Source: Martinezella calliandrae (GTDB lineage: Bacteria > Pseudomonadota > Alphaproteobacteria > Rhizobiales > Rhizobiaceae). Taken from it: a DNA stretch of 57,676 nt. Below the pieces are notes generated by a model that did not search any database, had not been told where the DNA came from, and saw only the letters and a program-made list of their open reading frames with translations. Shown here one piece after another: positions 50,447 to 57,676 of the stretch (the stretch's first letter is position 1; each line of letters opens with the position of its first letter). The stretch covers positions 1 through 57,676 of the forward strand of contig NZ_JARFYN010000044.1 in assembly GCF_030272695.1 (NCBI RefSeq), written 5' to 3'. A program made the translations under genes and the position numbers.

Positions 50447-51361
50447 TCAGTGCCCATCCGGCGGGATGGCCTCCTTGGGAATGTCCCCCGTAAGATTCTT
50501 CCGGTGAAAGATAAAGAGCCCCGCGATGACGATCACCGCGGAGCCCAGCAGAATTTGGCTGTCCGGCAGGTCGCCGAAGAAAAGGAAGCCGAGAGCAATC
50601 GCCCAGACAAGCAGACTGTATTGCAGCGGCGCAAGCAGCGAAGCCGGAGCAAGCTTCAGCGAGCGGGTGATCATCATGTGAGCACTGCCGGCCACAATCC
50701 CGAGCGCCAGCATCGCTGTGAAATCGAGTGCTGACGGGGAACGCCAGTTGCCGATGCTGAGCACCAGCCCGGTGATCAGGGCGGCAACCGTCTGCCAGGT
50801 GACGAGTGTCACGTCGCTCGTCAGACGCAGGCGACGGCCGAGCACCAAGGTCAACGCAAAAGCGAGGCTACCGACAAGAGCAAAAATCGATGGCCAGGAT
50901 AGCATGGCAGCGGAAGGTCTGAGCGCAATTATAACGCCGATGAAGCCGATGACCACCGCGAGCCAGCGACGCCAGCCGATCGTCTCGCCGAGGAAGAAAT
51001 GCGAGAGCGCCGCGACATAGATGGGGCCGGCCATGTAGAAGGTCATGACATCCGCGAGCGGCAAATAGGCGACGGCAGCGTAAAACAGCCCGACGTCGGC
51101 GGTCGTCAAAACGACGCGCAGGATCTGGAGGGGCACGCGCTCGATGCGAAACAGCATGGCGCTTCCCTGCCTTGCGATCAAAGGCGCGAGGATGAGAAAG
51201 GAGCCGAGCGAGCGCACCACCAGCACTTGCCCGACGGGGAAGCTCGCGACCAGCCATTTGCCCATTGCGTCGTTCAGCGAAAAGAGAAAATCGCCGAGCA
51301 ACATCAAAAGCACGCCAATGACCAAGACATTGCCGGAATTACCGGCCACGCGAACACTCAT
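50447..51361 (-). CDS. EamA/DMT-superfamily transporter
   Basis: The start at 51361 has GAGGGG 6 bases upstream and is preferred to the longer frame. The 304-residue protein has ten membrane segments in two EamA repeats (first LLMLLGDFLFSLNDAMGKWL, second FALVGSLAFALTLVLGRRLR). DMT exporters move metabolites or amino acids out of the cell. The substrate is unknown. Confidence 0.88.
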   Translation of the reverse strand: MSVRVAGNSGNVLVIGVLLMLLGDFLFSLNDAMGKWLVASFPVGQVLVVRSLGSFLILAPLIARQGSAMLFRIERVPLQILRVVLTTADVGLFYAAVAYLPLADVMTFYMAGPIYVAALSHFFLGETIGWRRWLAVVIGFIGVIIALRPSAAMLSWPSIFALVGSLAFALTLVLGRRLRLTSDVTLVTWQTVAALITGLVLSIGNWRSPSALDFTAMLALGIVAGSAHMMITRSLKLAPASLLAPLQYSLLVWAIALGFLFFGDLPDSQILLGSAVIVIAGLFIFHRKNLTGDIPKEAIPPDGH

Positions 51362-51841
51362 GGCGCCCCTCTTAAAAAATGGATGTAGCGCGGGCTTTAA
51401 CCGGTTTTGGGTTTTTCCCGCAAGCGGTCGCCCGGAAAGTTCGATTAGATCCACCTTCTTTGTCAGAACGGCACACAGCGATCGTGGAAGGTGGCCTTCC
51501 ATGCTTGCCCGATTAAATTGGCCGCGACATGGTCGTGGATTTGCAAAGTTTAATACAATGTAGGCGAACGTGTCCGCGGCAACGATGCTGCCGCCGAAAC
51601 GCAATTGCAGGTGTCACACCAATTTCGGCTGCTTCAAAATGGCGACCCCGTTCATTCACACTTTCGTATTCTGCTCCGCCGGTACAGATTCGAGACCCTG
51701 ATCGCTTGACATCTTCTTCAACCTACGGCTGGCTTTAGGACGTCAAAATGACGCAGGCAGTTAAGCCATTTTGATGTTGACTGGGGAGGTCAGCGGGTCA
51801 ACCGCCCGGCCGAATAACCGGGCCAAGGGAGGAGATTTCAC
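51362..51841. promoter_or_regulatory. 480-bp control region before the sugar ABC operon, with an inverted repeat
   Basis: No gene seen. TCAAAATG (51743-51750) and CATTTTGA (51767-51774) form a perfect 8-bp inverted repeat with a 16-base spacer, about 70 bases before the ABC operon start. This is a plausible operator for a sugar-responsive repressor. A TTGACA lies at 51706-51711, but no good second box was found at the right distance. Confidence 0.45.
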
Positions 51842-52786
51842 GTGCTAAAGAAAGCTATCACGTTACTCTCGGCGATCGTCATTGCCGCAGGAGCCGGCTT
51901 CGTTTCGGCCGCCTACGCGCAGGGCAAAACCTACTACTGGATTTCGCACGGCTCACCGGCCGATCCTGTCTGGACTTATTTCCTGGCAGGAGCCAAGCTC
52001 TGGGCCGAAGACACCGGCAATAAGGTCAATACATCGTTCCACAACGGTGACGTTCCCGCGCAGCAAGAGGCTGTGAGGGCAGCAATTTCGGCAGGCGCTA
52101 CCGGGATTGTGACCACCAGCCCGGACCCGGGCAGCCTCGTCCAAGTCGTCAAGGAAGCCAACGCCGCCAATATCCCAATCATCAACTTCAACACCCCCGA
52201 CCCTCAGGCGAGCTTCAATGCATATGTCGGCGGTGACAACAAGGCTTTCGGCCGCAATTGGGCACAATATCTGGTTGACAAGAAGCTGGTAAAATCCGGT
52301 GACTTCGTCTGGATGCCGGTCGAAGTTCCCGGCGCGACTTACGGCGTGCAGGAAGAGGAAGGAATATCCAGCGTCTTCAAACCGCTGAACATCACCTGGG
52401 AAGTGACGGACGCAACGCTGGACCAAGCCGAAATCATTACGCGCATGTCGGACTACCTGACCGCCAATCGCTCGAAGGTCAAGGCAATCATCGGGCTCGG
52501 CGACCTTGTCACTGGAAGCATCAAACGGGTGTTTGATCAGGTCGGCGTCAAGCCTGGCGAAATCCCGGTCGTCGGCTGGGGCAACTCACCCGATACCACC
52601 CAGGAAGTTCTGACGGGCTACGTGAATGCCGCCCAATGGCAGGACCCGCAGGCAACCAGCTACATGGCTTTGTCAATGGCAGCCATGGCGGCCAACAAGA
52701 TCCCGCCCGGCTTCAACATCATCACCGGCGCTCTCTATGAAAAGGACAAAGCGGCGATCTACGACAAAATTCTCGCCGGCAAATAG
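51842..52786 (+). CDS. Sugar ABC transporter substrate-binding protein (type 1)
   Basis: The start is GTG at 51842 with GGAGG upstream. The 314-residue protein has a signal peptide (about 1-26, ending SAAYA), then TYYWISHGSPADPVWTYFLA and the periplasmic-binding type 1 features AAISAGATGIVTTSPDPGSL, NIPIINFNTPDPQ and GEIPVVGWGNSPDTTQEVLT. It belongs to the ribose/fructose-type group. It is the first gene of a three-gene transporter operon. The substrate is probably a sugar or polyol. Confidence 0.9.
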   Translation: MLKKAITLLSAIVIAAGAGFVSAAYAQGKTYYWISHGSPADPVWTYFLAGAKLWAEDTGNKVNTSFHNGDVPAQQEAVRAAISAGATGIVTTSPDPGSLVQVVKEANAANIPIINFNTPDPQASFNAYVGGDNKAFGRNWAQYLVDKKLVKSGDFVWMPVEVPGATYGVQEEEGISSVFKPLNITWEVTDATLDQAEIITRMSDYLTANRSKVKAIIGLGDLVTGSIKRVFDQVGVKPGEIPVVGWGNSPDTTQEVLTGYVNAAQWQDPQATSYMALSMAAMAANKIPPGFNIITGALYEKDKAAIYDKILAGK

Positions 52787-52808
52787 CATCGTCGAAAGAC
52801 TTACTGGC

Positions 52809-52838
52809 TGTGTCACTCGGTTCAAACCGGGTGACACA
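52809..52838 (+). repeat. Intergenic hairpin after the substrate-binding gene
   Basis: TGTGTCAC and GTGACACA, with inner CGGTT and ACCG, form a long stem-loop in the 71-bp gap between the binding-protein and permease genes. Hairpins at this position commonly stabilise the binding-protein message or cause partial termination, so that more binding protein than permease is made. Confidence 0.6.
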
Positions 52839-52857
52839 CCCCAATCGGTGAGCATCC

Positions 52858-53844
52858 ATGCAACAACCTTCCCCTCTTCAACGCTTTGTTTCGAAGCCCG
52901 AATTCGGTCCGTTCGTTCTGTTAGTCCTTGAGCTCGTGATCTTCTGGTCATTCAATTCGGACTTCCTCTCGCTTCAAAACATCAGCAACACCCTCTCCTT
53001 TACCGTCGAACTCGGACTTATCGCACTGGCGATGACGCTGCTGATGACCGCAGGAGAGTTCGATTTGTCCGTCGGTTCGGTGTTCGGCTTTTCTGCCGTT
53101 CTGATGTGGACGGTCTATAACGGCAATCTGATGCCGCTTGGTGCCGCCTTCCTCGTGGCACTCGCACTCAGTCTCTTCATTGGCTTTGCCAATGGGTGGT
53201 TCGTCACCAAACTCTCCATCCCGTCCTTTCTCGTGACGCTCGGCATGCTCCTGGTGGTGCGAGGCACCGCCCTTTACATCACCGACGGCTTTCCGCAGCA
53301 CACCTGGACGGCCGGAGGCAACTGGTTTGCCGCACTCTTGGCCGGGAGCTTCTTCATGGGCGGCTTCCGCATGTATATGTCGGTTCTGTGGTTCGCACTG
53401 GCGGCGTTTGCCGCCCACTTTATTCTCACGCAGACGAAATTCGGCAATTGGATACAGGCTTCCGGTGGCAATCCCAATGCGGCGCGCGCTCGCGGCGTCA
53501 ACGTCAACCGAACCAAGATCTACCTGTTCATGGCGTCTTCGGCCATGGCAGCACTTGCAGGTGTGATCAGCTCGATCCGCACGTCGGCCGCAAATCCAAA
53601 TAGCGGAACCGGCTACGAGCTTGAGGTGATCGCGATGGTGGTCATTGGCGGAACGGTATTGACCGGTGGGCGTGGCACGATCGTCGGAACGGTGCTCGGT
53701 ATCTTCATTCTGCGCATCATGCGCAATGGTATCGTGATGGTCGGGGTACCAGGGCTTGCCTACAATATTTTCATCGGAGCCATCATCCTTGGCATGATGG
53801 CGCTGCATTCATGGCTAGAACGGCGACATAACGCGGGAGTGTAG
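52858..53844 (+). CDS. Sugar ABC transporter permease (RbsC/FrcC-type)
   Basis: The 328-residue protein has about nine membrane segments. Typical marks: AMTLLMTAGEFDLSVGSVFG (the family's GxxDLSVGS), ASGGNPNAARARGVNVNRTK (the coupling loop) and GTGYELEVIAMVVIGGTVLT with GGRGTIVGTVLG. These are the standard features of ribose/fructose-type permeases. It lies between its binding protein and ATPase genes. Confidence 0.92.
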   Translation: MQQPSPLQRFVSKPEFGPFVLLVLELVIFWSFNSDFLSLQNISNTLSFTVELGLIALAMTLLMTAGEFDLSVGSVFGFSAVLMWTVYNGNLMPLGAAFLVALALSLFIGFANGWFVTKLSIPSFLVTLGMLLVVRGTALYITDGFPQHTWTAGGNWFAALLAGSFFMGGFRMYMSVLWFALAAFAAHFILTQTKFGNWIQASGGNPNAARARGVNVNRTKIYLFMASSAMAALAGVISSIRTSAANPNSGTGYELEVIAMVVIGGTVLTGGRGTIVGTVLGIFILRIMRNGIVMVGVPGLAYNIFIGAIILGMMALHSWLERRHNAGV

Positions 53845-53847
53845 ACC

Positions 53848-54615
53848 ATGTCCGAAGACCTTATCCGCATGGAGAAGATCAACAAATTCTACGGCCGTGT
53901 CCATGCGCTGCGCGACGTCAGCCTTACCGTCGAAACGCGCGAGGTGGTGGGCCTGCTTGGTGACAATGGCGCGGGCAAATCAACGCTGATCAAGGTGTTG
54001 TCCGGCGCCGTGCCACTGACGAGCGGAGACATCATCATCAAGGGGAGAAAAGTCGAGCTTAAAAGCACGGCGGATGCAATTGCGAACGGAATTGAGACGA
54101 TCTTTCAGGATTCGTCCCTCGTTCCGCAGCTGTCGATCGCCCGAAATCTCTTTCTGGGGCGAGAACCCATCAAGGGAAGTCGCTTCTTTGGCCAATTGGA
54201 CCAAGAAACGATGAACGCGTCGGCCCGCGACCTCTTGAAACGTGTCGGCATAACTAAGGATATTCCGCCGGAAACCGCCATTACTGCCCTGTCCGGGGGT
54301 GAACGCCAAGCGGTCGCGATCGCCCGCGCCATGCAGTTCGATAGCGACCTGATCATCTTGGACGAGCCGACCAACAATCTGGGCGTTGCCGAAACGCAAG
54401 GGGTTTTGCGTTTCGTCCGCGAAGCGCGCGACACAGGCCATTCCTGCATTTTCATCGCCCACAACATCCACCATGTCTTTCAGGTGGTCGATCGGATCGT
54501 CGTCATGCGGGGCGGAAGGGTGGTGGCAGACGACATAGATCCCAAAAAGACGACAATCGCGCAGGTCGAAAGGATCATTACCGGTGAGGAAATGCTCAAT
54601 GCCATTAAGGTGTGA
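53848..54615 (+). CDS. Sugar ABC transporter ATPase, single-domain (FrcA-type)
   Basis: The 255-residue protein has GDNGAGKSTLIKVLSGA (Walker A), ALSGGERQAVAIARAM (signature) and LIILDEPTNNLGVAE (Walker B), then the switch His in IFIAHNIHHV. Ribose-type ATPases usually have two ATPase units in about 500 residues; here there is one unit, as in the fructose transporter FrcA of rhizobia. It starts 3 bases after the permease stop. Confidence 0.92.
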   Translation: MSEDLIRMEKINKFYGRVHALRDVSLTVETREVVGLLGDNGAGKSTLIKVLSGAVPLTSGDIIIKGRKVELKSTADAIANGIETIFQDSSLVPQLSIARNLFLGREPIKGSRFFGQLDQETMNASARDLLKRVGITKDIPPETAITALSGGERQAVAIARAMQFDSDLIILDEPTNNLGVAETQGVLRFVREARDTGHSCIFIAHNIHHVFQVVDRIVVMRGGRVVADDIDPKKTTIAQVERIITGEEMLNAIKV

Positions 54616-54845
54616 GCCTATTCCAGCGACCAAATTGACCTTGAACCCTTTTGGTGCTCTGAGATGGTATTTACACGGGTTCAAGACTTGCCGTCATGCC
54701 CAATTGGCACGGCATTAAACGGGCCACCCTCGTGATCTCCTAAAGCTATGGAGGCCTGATCATTTTTCATTGTCTTCAATGGCATTGAGTGGCAGTGAGA
54801 ATGTATAACGCCGTCAAGCGCGTCGACATTGGAGGAACCCCCCAC

Positions 54846-55871
54846 ATGAACTTCATCTTGAACCGCCGTCAGGCACTCATCGCGATGGGCGCCGCCGGCG
54901 CCGCAGCCGCGCTTGGAATGCCAGCGCGCGCCGCGACGAAGCGCAATCTTGCAGTGCTAAATCTTGCCAGCCATGCGCCGAGCTTCATCGCCCATGAACG
55001 CGGCTACTTCAAGGATGCCGGTCTCGACATCGAGCTGAAGTTCTTCGAAGCGGCCCAGCCGATGGCGGTGGCGATCGCATCCGGCGATGCCGAGTTCGGT
55101 GTGACGGCAATGAGTGGCGGTCTTATCAGCCTTGCCCAGAAGGGTGCAATCAAGGTCGTCGGCGGCGCGCTGACGGAAGAAAAGGGCATTGTCGGAGCGG
55201 TTATCCTGGCGTCGAACAAGGCCTATGACGCCGGATTGACCGATCCTTCGAAGCTCGCGGGCAAGAGCTTTGGCATCACGACGGCCGGATCATCCTTCCA
55301 TTTCATGGCTCACAAGATCGCCGCGGCAAACAACATCAATCTTGCCGATATTAAACTTCGCCCGCTGCAGAAGCTTGGCGCCATTGTCGGCGCGCTCTCG
55401 ACCGGCCAGATCGATGCCTGGGCCATCCAGGCCAATGTGGCGAACAGGATGATTGGCGAAGGTGCGGCCAAAAAGATTGGCCTCGTCTCGGATTACGCGC
55501 CGAACTATCAGGTGACGACGGGCTTTACGTCAACCAAGAACGCCAAGGACGACCGGTCGCTCACCCAGTCCTTCATCACCGCCTATTCAAAGGCGATCGA
55601 CGACTACAACGCCGCTTTCGTCGACAAGACCGCAGACGACGCCGAGCGCGATCGACTGGCGAAGATCTGTTACAAATATGTCGAAAGCGACAGCCCCTAT
55701 GAAGTTGCCAAGCAGAACCTGATCGAAGGTGCGATGCGCATTAACAAGGGAATGGCAATTTCGCTCGATAGCTGCATCGAGCAGCTTGAATGGTTCAAGT
55801 CGGAAGGCATGGTCAAGGACGCTATCACCAACGACCAGCTTTTCGATACATCCTTCGTCAAGACGATCTGA
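54846..55871 (+). CDS. ABC transporter substrate-binding protein, SsuA/NMT1-like
   Basis: The start at 54846 has GGAGG 11 bases upstream. The 341-residue protein has a twin-arginine-like signal (NRRQALIAMGAAGAAAALGM, cut after PARA), then LAVLNLASHAPSFIAHERGY and FKDAGLDIELKFFEAAQPMA, typical of the NMT1/SsuA binding-protein fold. This fold serves uptake of sulfonates, nitrate, thiamine precursors or other organic ions. Nothing in the sequence fixes the ligand. ATPase and permease genes follow. Confidence 0.88.
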   Translation: MNFILNRRQALIAMGAAGAAAALGMPARAATKRNLAVLNLASHAPSFIAHERGYFKDAGLDIELKFFEAAQPMAVAIASGDAEFGVTAMSGGLISLAQKGAIKVVGGALTEEKGIVGAVILASNKAYDAGLTDPSKLAGKSFGITTAGSSFHFMAHKIAAANNINLADIKLRPLQKLGAIVGALSTGQIDAWAIQANVANRMIGEGAAKKIGLVSDYAPNYQVTTGFTSTKNAKDDRSLTQSFITAYSKAIDDYNAAFVDKTADDAERDRLAKICYKYVESDSPYEVAKQNLIEGAMRINKGMAISLDSCIEQLEWFKSEGMVKDAITNDQLFDTSFVKTI

Positions 55872-55888
55872 TGCGCTCGGGGAGCAAA

Positions 55889-55911
55889 CCGGAGGCCCAA
55901 GCGGCCTCCGG
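55889..55911 (+). repeat. Perfect hairpin before the ATPase gene
   Basis: CCGGAGGCC, a 5-base loop and GGCCTCCGG form a perfect 9-bp stem in the 52-bp gap after the binding-protein gene. It ends about 12 bases before the ATPase start and so may regulate its translation or stabilise the upstream message. Confidence 0.6.
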
Positions 55912-55923
55912 CGGGGAGACCTC

Positions 55924-56691
55924 ATGGACCTGAAACTCAAAAACATTACTCACTCCTATGGATCCGTCGAGGTTTTGCGCGACGTCTCCCTCGATATTCC
56001 CGAGGGGCAGATTGCCTGTCTGATCGGTCCTTCGGGCTGCGGCAAGTCTACCCTACTGCGTTTGCTTGGCGGATTGGAACGCCCCTCCTCCGGCGAAGTC
56101 CTGCAGATCGGCCAGCCTCCAAAGGATTGTCTCAACCCGCTCACCTATGTCTTCCAACACTTTGCCCTGCTGCCCTGGCGCACGGTTGCGGGCAATATCA
56201 AGCTCGTGCTCGAGGACCACGGCCTTGGCCGCCGCGAAATGGACGATATCGTCACGAATGTCCTGGAGCGCACGCGACTTTCGGAGTTCCGCAACGCCCT
56301 GCCCAAGCAGCTTTCGGGCGGAATGCGCCAACGGGTCGCGATCAGCCGTGCACTTGCCGTCCGACCCGCTGTGATGCTGATGGACGAGCCACTTTCGGCG
56401 CTCGACAGCCAGACCCGCGAACTCTTGATGGAGGACCTGATTTCACTCTGGACCCGCCAGCCCTTCACGTCGGTCTACGTCACCCACAATCTCAACGAGG
56501 CGGTCCGGCTCGGCCACCGCGTCGTCGTCCTGTCTCGCCGTCCGGGACGCATCCGTGAAATCGTCGACATCGATATCCCGTTGTCCGAGCGCCATCTCGG
56601 CGATCCGGTGCTCGAAGAAAAGCAGAATAAGCTTTGGGAGCTGATGCGGGAAGAAGCGATCGCCGCCGACAAGGAGTTGGTCAATGTCTGA
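55924..56691 (+). CDS. ABC transporter ATPase, SsuB/TauB-like
   Basis: Start chosen at 55924 (MDLKLKNITHSYGSVEVLRD); the longer frame is not supported. The 255-residue protein has IGPSGCGKSTLLRLLGG (Walker A), YVFQHFALLPWRTVAGNI (Q-loop), LSGGMRQRVAISRAL (signature) and VMLMDEPLSALDSQTRE (Walker B), then VYVTHNLNEAVRLG. These are the standard features of nitrate/sulfonate/taurine-type ATPases. Confidence 0.93.
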   Translation: MDLKLKNITHSYGSVEVLRDVSLDIPEGQIACLIGPSGCGKSTLLRLLGGLERPSSGEVLQIGQPPKDCLNPLTYVFQHFALLPWRTVAGNIKLVLEDHGLGRREMDDIVTNVLERTRLSEFRNALPKQLSGGMRQRVAISRALAVRPAVMLMDEPLSALDSQTRELLMEDLISLWTRQPFTSVYVTHNLNEAVRLGHRVVVLSRRPGRIREIVDIDIPLSERHLGDPVLEEKQNKLWELMREEAIAADKELVNV

Positions 56692-57541
56692 TGTCCGCAC
56701 GCTTCCGGGCCAACCTTTCCTACCCAGGAACGACGAGAAAGGGCAGAAGGCCTTGCCTGTCCAGCCCGTCCCGTTCCGCGGCGGCGGATTTGCGCCAAGA
56801 CCGGTTCGCGGCATGGCACTCGCTGTGTTCGCAATTCTGCTCGTGCTTGCCGAGATCGGAACCCGCACCGGCATCATTACCAGCCTCACTCTGCCGCGCC
56901 CGACCGCCGTCTTCGAAACGCTCCTACAGCTCTGGCAGACCGGCGGCCTCTGGAAACATCTGATCCCCTCGCTGCAGCGCCTATTCATCGGTGCGGCGCT
57001 TGGCATTTCGGTCGGCATCTCGCTCGGCGTGCTGATCGGCCTCTTCAGCTATGTCCGCGCCGGCCTCGTTCCTCTGGTGGCCGCGCTCTTTCCCATTCCA
57101 AAGATCGCGCTCCTGCCTCTCTTCATCATCTGGTTCGGTATCGACGAGATGTCGAAATACGCGCTCATCGCTTTCGGCACGTTCACGCCGACTGTCGTCG
57201 CCACCTATGGCGCGGTCGACAACGTCGACCGCTCGCTAATCCGCATGGGCCAGAGCTTCGGGCTGAGCTGGTGGTCGATCGTCCGCAAGATCGTGCTGCC
57301 CGGTGCCTTCCCCGCGATCCTATCCGGCCTGCGCGTTTCCATCTCGATCGCGATCATCCTGCTCGTCGCGGCGGAAATGCTGGGCGCGCAATATGGCGTC
57401 GGCTCCTATATCCTCGAAGCCGGTTCGCTCTACGATCTCGAAAAGCTCTTCGCGGGCGTCACCATCTTGTCGATCATGGGTCTGATCGTGAATTTCGTCA
57501 TCGGCGGGGTCGAGCGACGGTTCCTCGGCTGGCGCGAATAA
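56684..57541 (+). CDS. ABC transporter permease, SsuC/TauC-like
   Basis: The 285-residue protein has an unusual polar N-terminal extension of about 40 residues, then six membrane segments. The coupling EAA-type loop is DRSLIRMGQSFGLSWWSIVR, then KIVLPGAFPAILSGLRVSIS. The start overlaps the ATPase stop by 8 bases, so translation is coupled. It completes a three-gene transporter for an unknown small organic ion. Confidence 0.93.
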   Translation: MSDVRTLPGQPFLPRNDEKGQKALPVQPVPFRGGGFAPRPVRGMALAVFAILLVLAEIGTRTGIITSLTLPRPTAVFETLLQLWQTGGLWKHLIPSLQRLFIGAALGISVGISLGVLIGLFSYVRAGLVPLVAALFPIPKIALLPLFIIWFGIDEMSKYALIAFGTFTPTVVATYGAVDNVDRSLIRMGQSFGLSWWSIVRKIVLPGAFPAILSGLRVSISIAIILLVAAEMLGAQYGVGSYILEAGSLYDLEKLFAGVTILSIMGLIVNFVIGGVERRFLGWRE

Positions 57542-57676
57542 ATATCGCTCGACATTCCGGTGGAGCAACTGTTGGCAGTGCGACGTGAAGTTGCGTGAGT
57601 GATTGTTTTACGGGTGATCCTTGGACCGCCCGATAGAACCTGTCGTTCCTCCGGCAGTAGCCTAGGGATACAGGCA

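Noticed and set aside
1..57676. tRNA, rRNA, CRISPR arrays, riboswitches or replication origin
   Set aside because: None seen by eye; no regularly spaced repeats, no clover-leaf patterns and no repABC-like genes were recognised.

Overview
The window looks like an accessory replicon (plasmid, chromid or genomic island) of an alphaproteobacterium of the Rhizobium/Agrobacterium/Sinorhizobium group. This is inferred from high-GC coding DNA, the mix of ABC uptake systems, a LytTR regulator, bufferin genes and an alphaproteobacterial-type SOS box (GAAC-N7-GAAC). No rRNA, tRNA, CRISPR or replication genes were seen. Gene order is mosaic. Several genes are decayed or frameshifted: hydrolase, glycine-zipper protein, IS5-type transposase, TetR, ArsR, MCP, aminotransferase, peroxiredoxin, DUF2934 and 3-methyladenine glycosylase.

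Layout. 0-3.2 kb: frameshifted secreted hydrolase, LytTR regulator, an AT-rich patch with two odd small genes, and an IS5-type remnant. 3.2-6.5 kb: glucan use, with a polyphosphate-glucokinase-like ROK kinase divergent from a GH15 glucoamylase. 6.6-12 kb: an SOS-boxed small gene, an RMF-like protein, an esterase, an MFS exporter with a divergent ArsR regulator, and regulator remnants. 12.1-14.8 kb: bufferin (copper-binding RiPP) operon bufA-bufB-bufC-doxX. 15.6-17.9 kb: ECF sigma factor of the SigF type with its NrsF (DUF1109) anti-sigma, plus an orphan NrsF paralogue. 18-25 kb: TetR, SDR, monooxygenase, hydrolase, DUF1223, and a TPR-PRMT-like methyltransferase operon. 25-31.9 kb: a GH63-like glucosidase, then a six-gene membrane redox operon with a ferric-reductase/Rieske fusion. 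32-38 kb: a five-gene operon (TTC38-like TPR, membrane protein, TPP enzyme, OpgC-like acyltransferase, CaiB/BaiF CoA-transferase). 38-43.3 kb: DsbA/DsbD, a YHS protein, an unknown protein and a secreted esterase. 43.7-51.4 kb: LysR/AhpD-like pair, small proteins, MYG1, DJ-1/GlxA pair and an EamA transporter. 51.8-57.5 kb: a sugar ABC transporter (ribose/fructose type) and an SsuABC/TauABC-like ABC transporter.

The most notable result is a shared promoter. Ten sites fit TGTAAC[G/A]-N16-CG[A/T]A with exactly 16 bp between the boxes. Nine of the ten carry the leading T. Each lies upstream of, and points into, a gene or operon between 14.7 and 42.5 kb. One precedes the ECF sigma gene itself and one precedes bufA. 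The motif agrees with the promoter described for Caulobacter SigF (GTAACC-N16-CGAA). I infer a clustered SigF-NrsF regulon that ties copper-binding bufferins, a YHS protein and a DUF1223 protein to several operons I cannot assign to a known pathway. These include the Rieske/ferric-reductase operon, the TPP/CoA-transferase operon and a TPR-PRMT-like methyltransferase. The regulon as a whole is the best candidate for an undescribed stress-response system.
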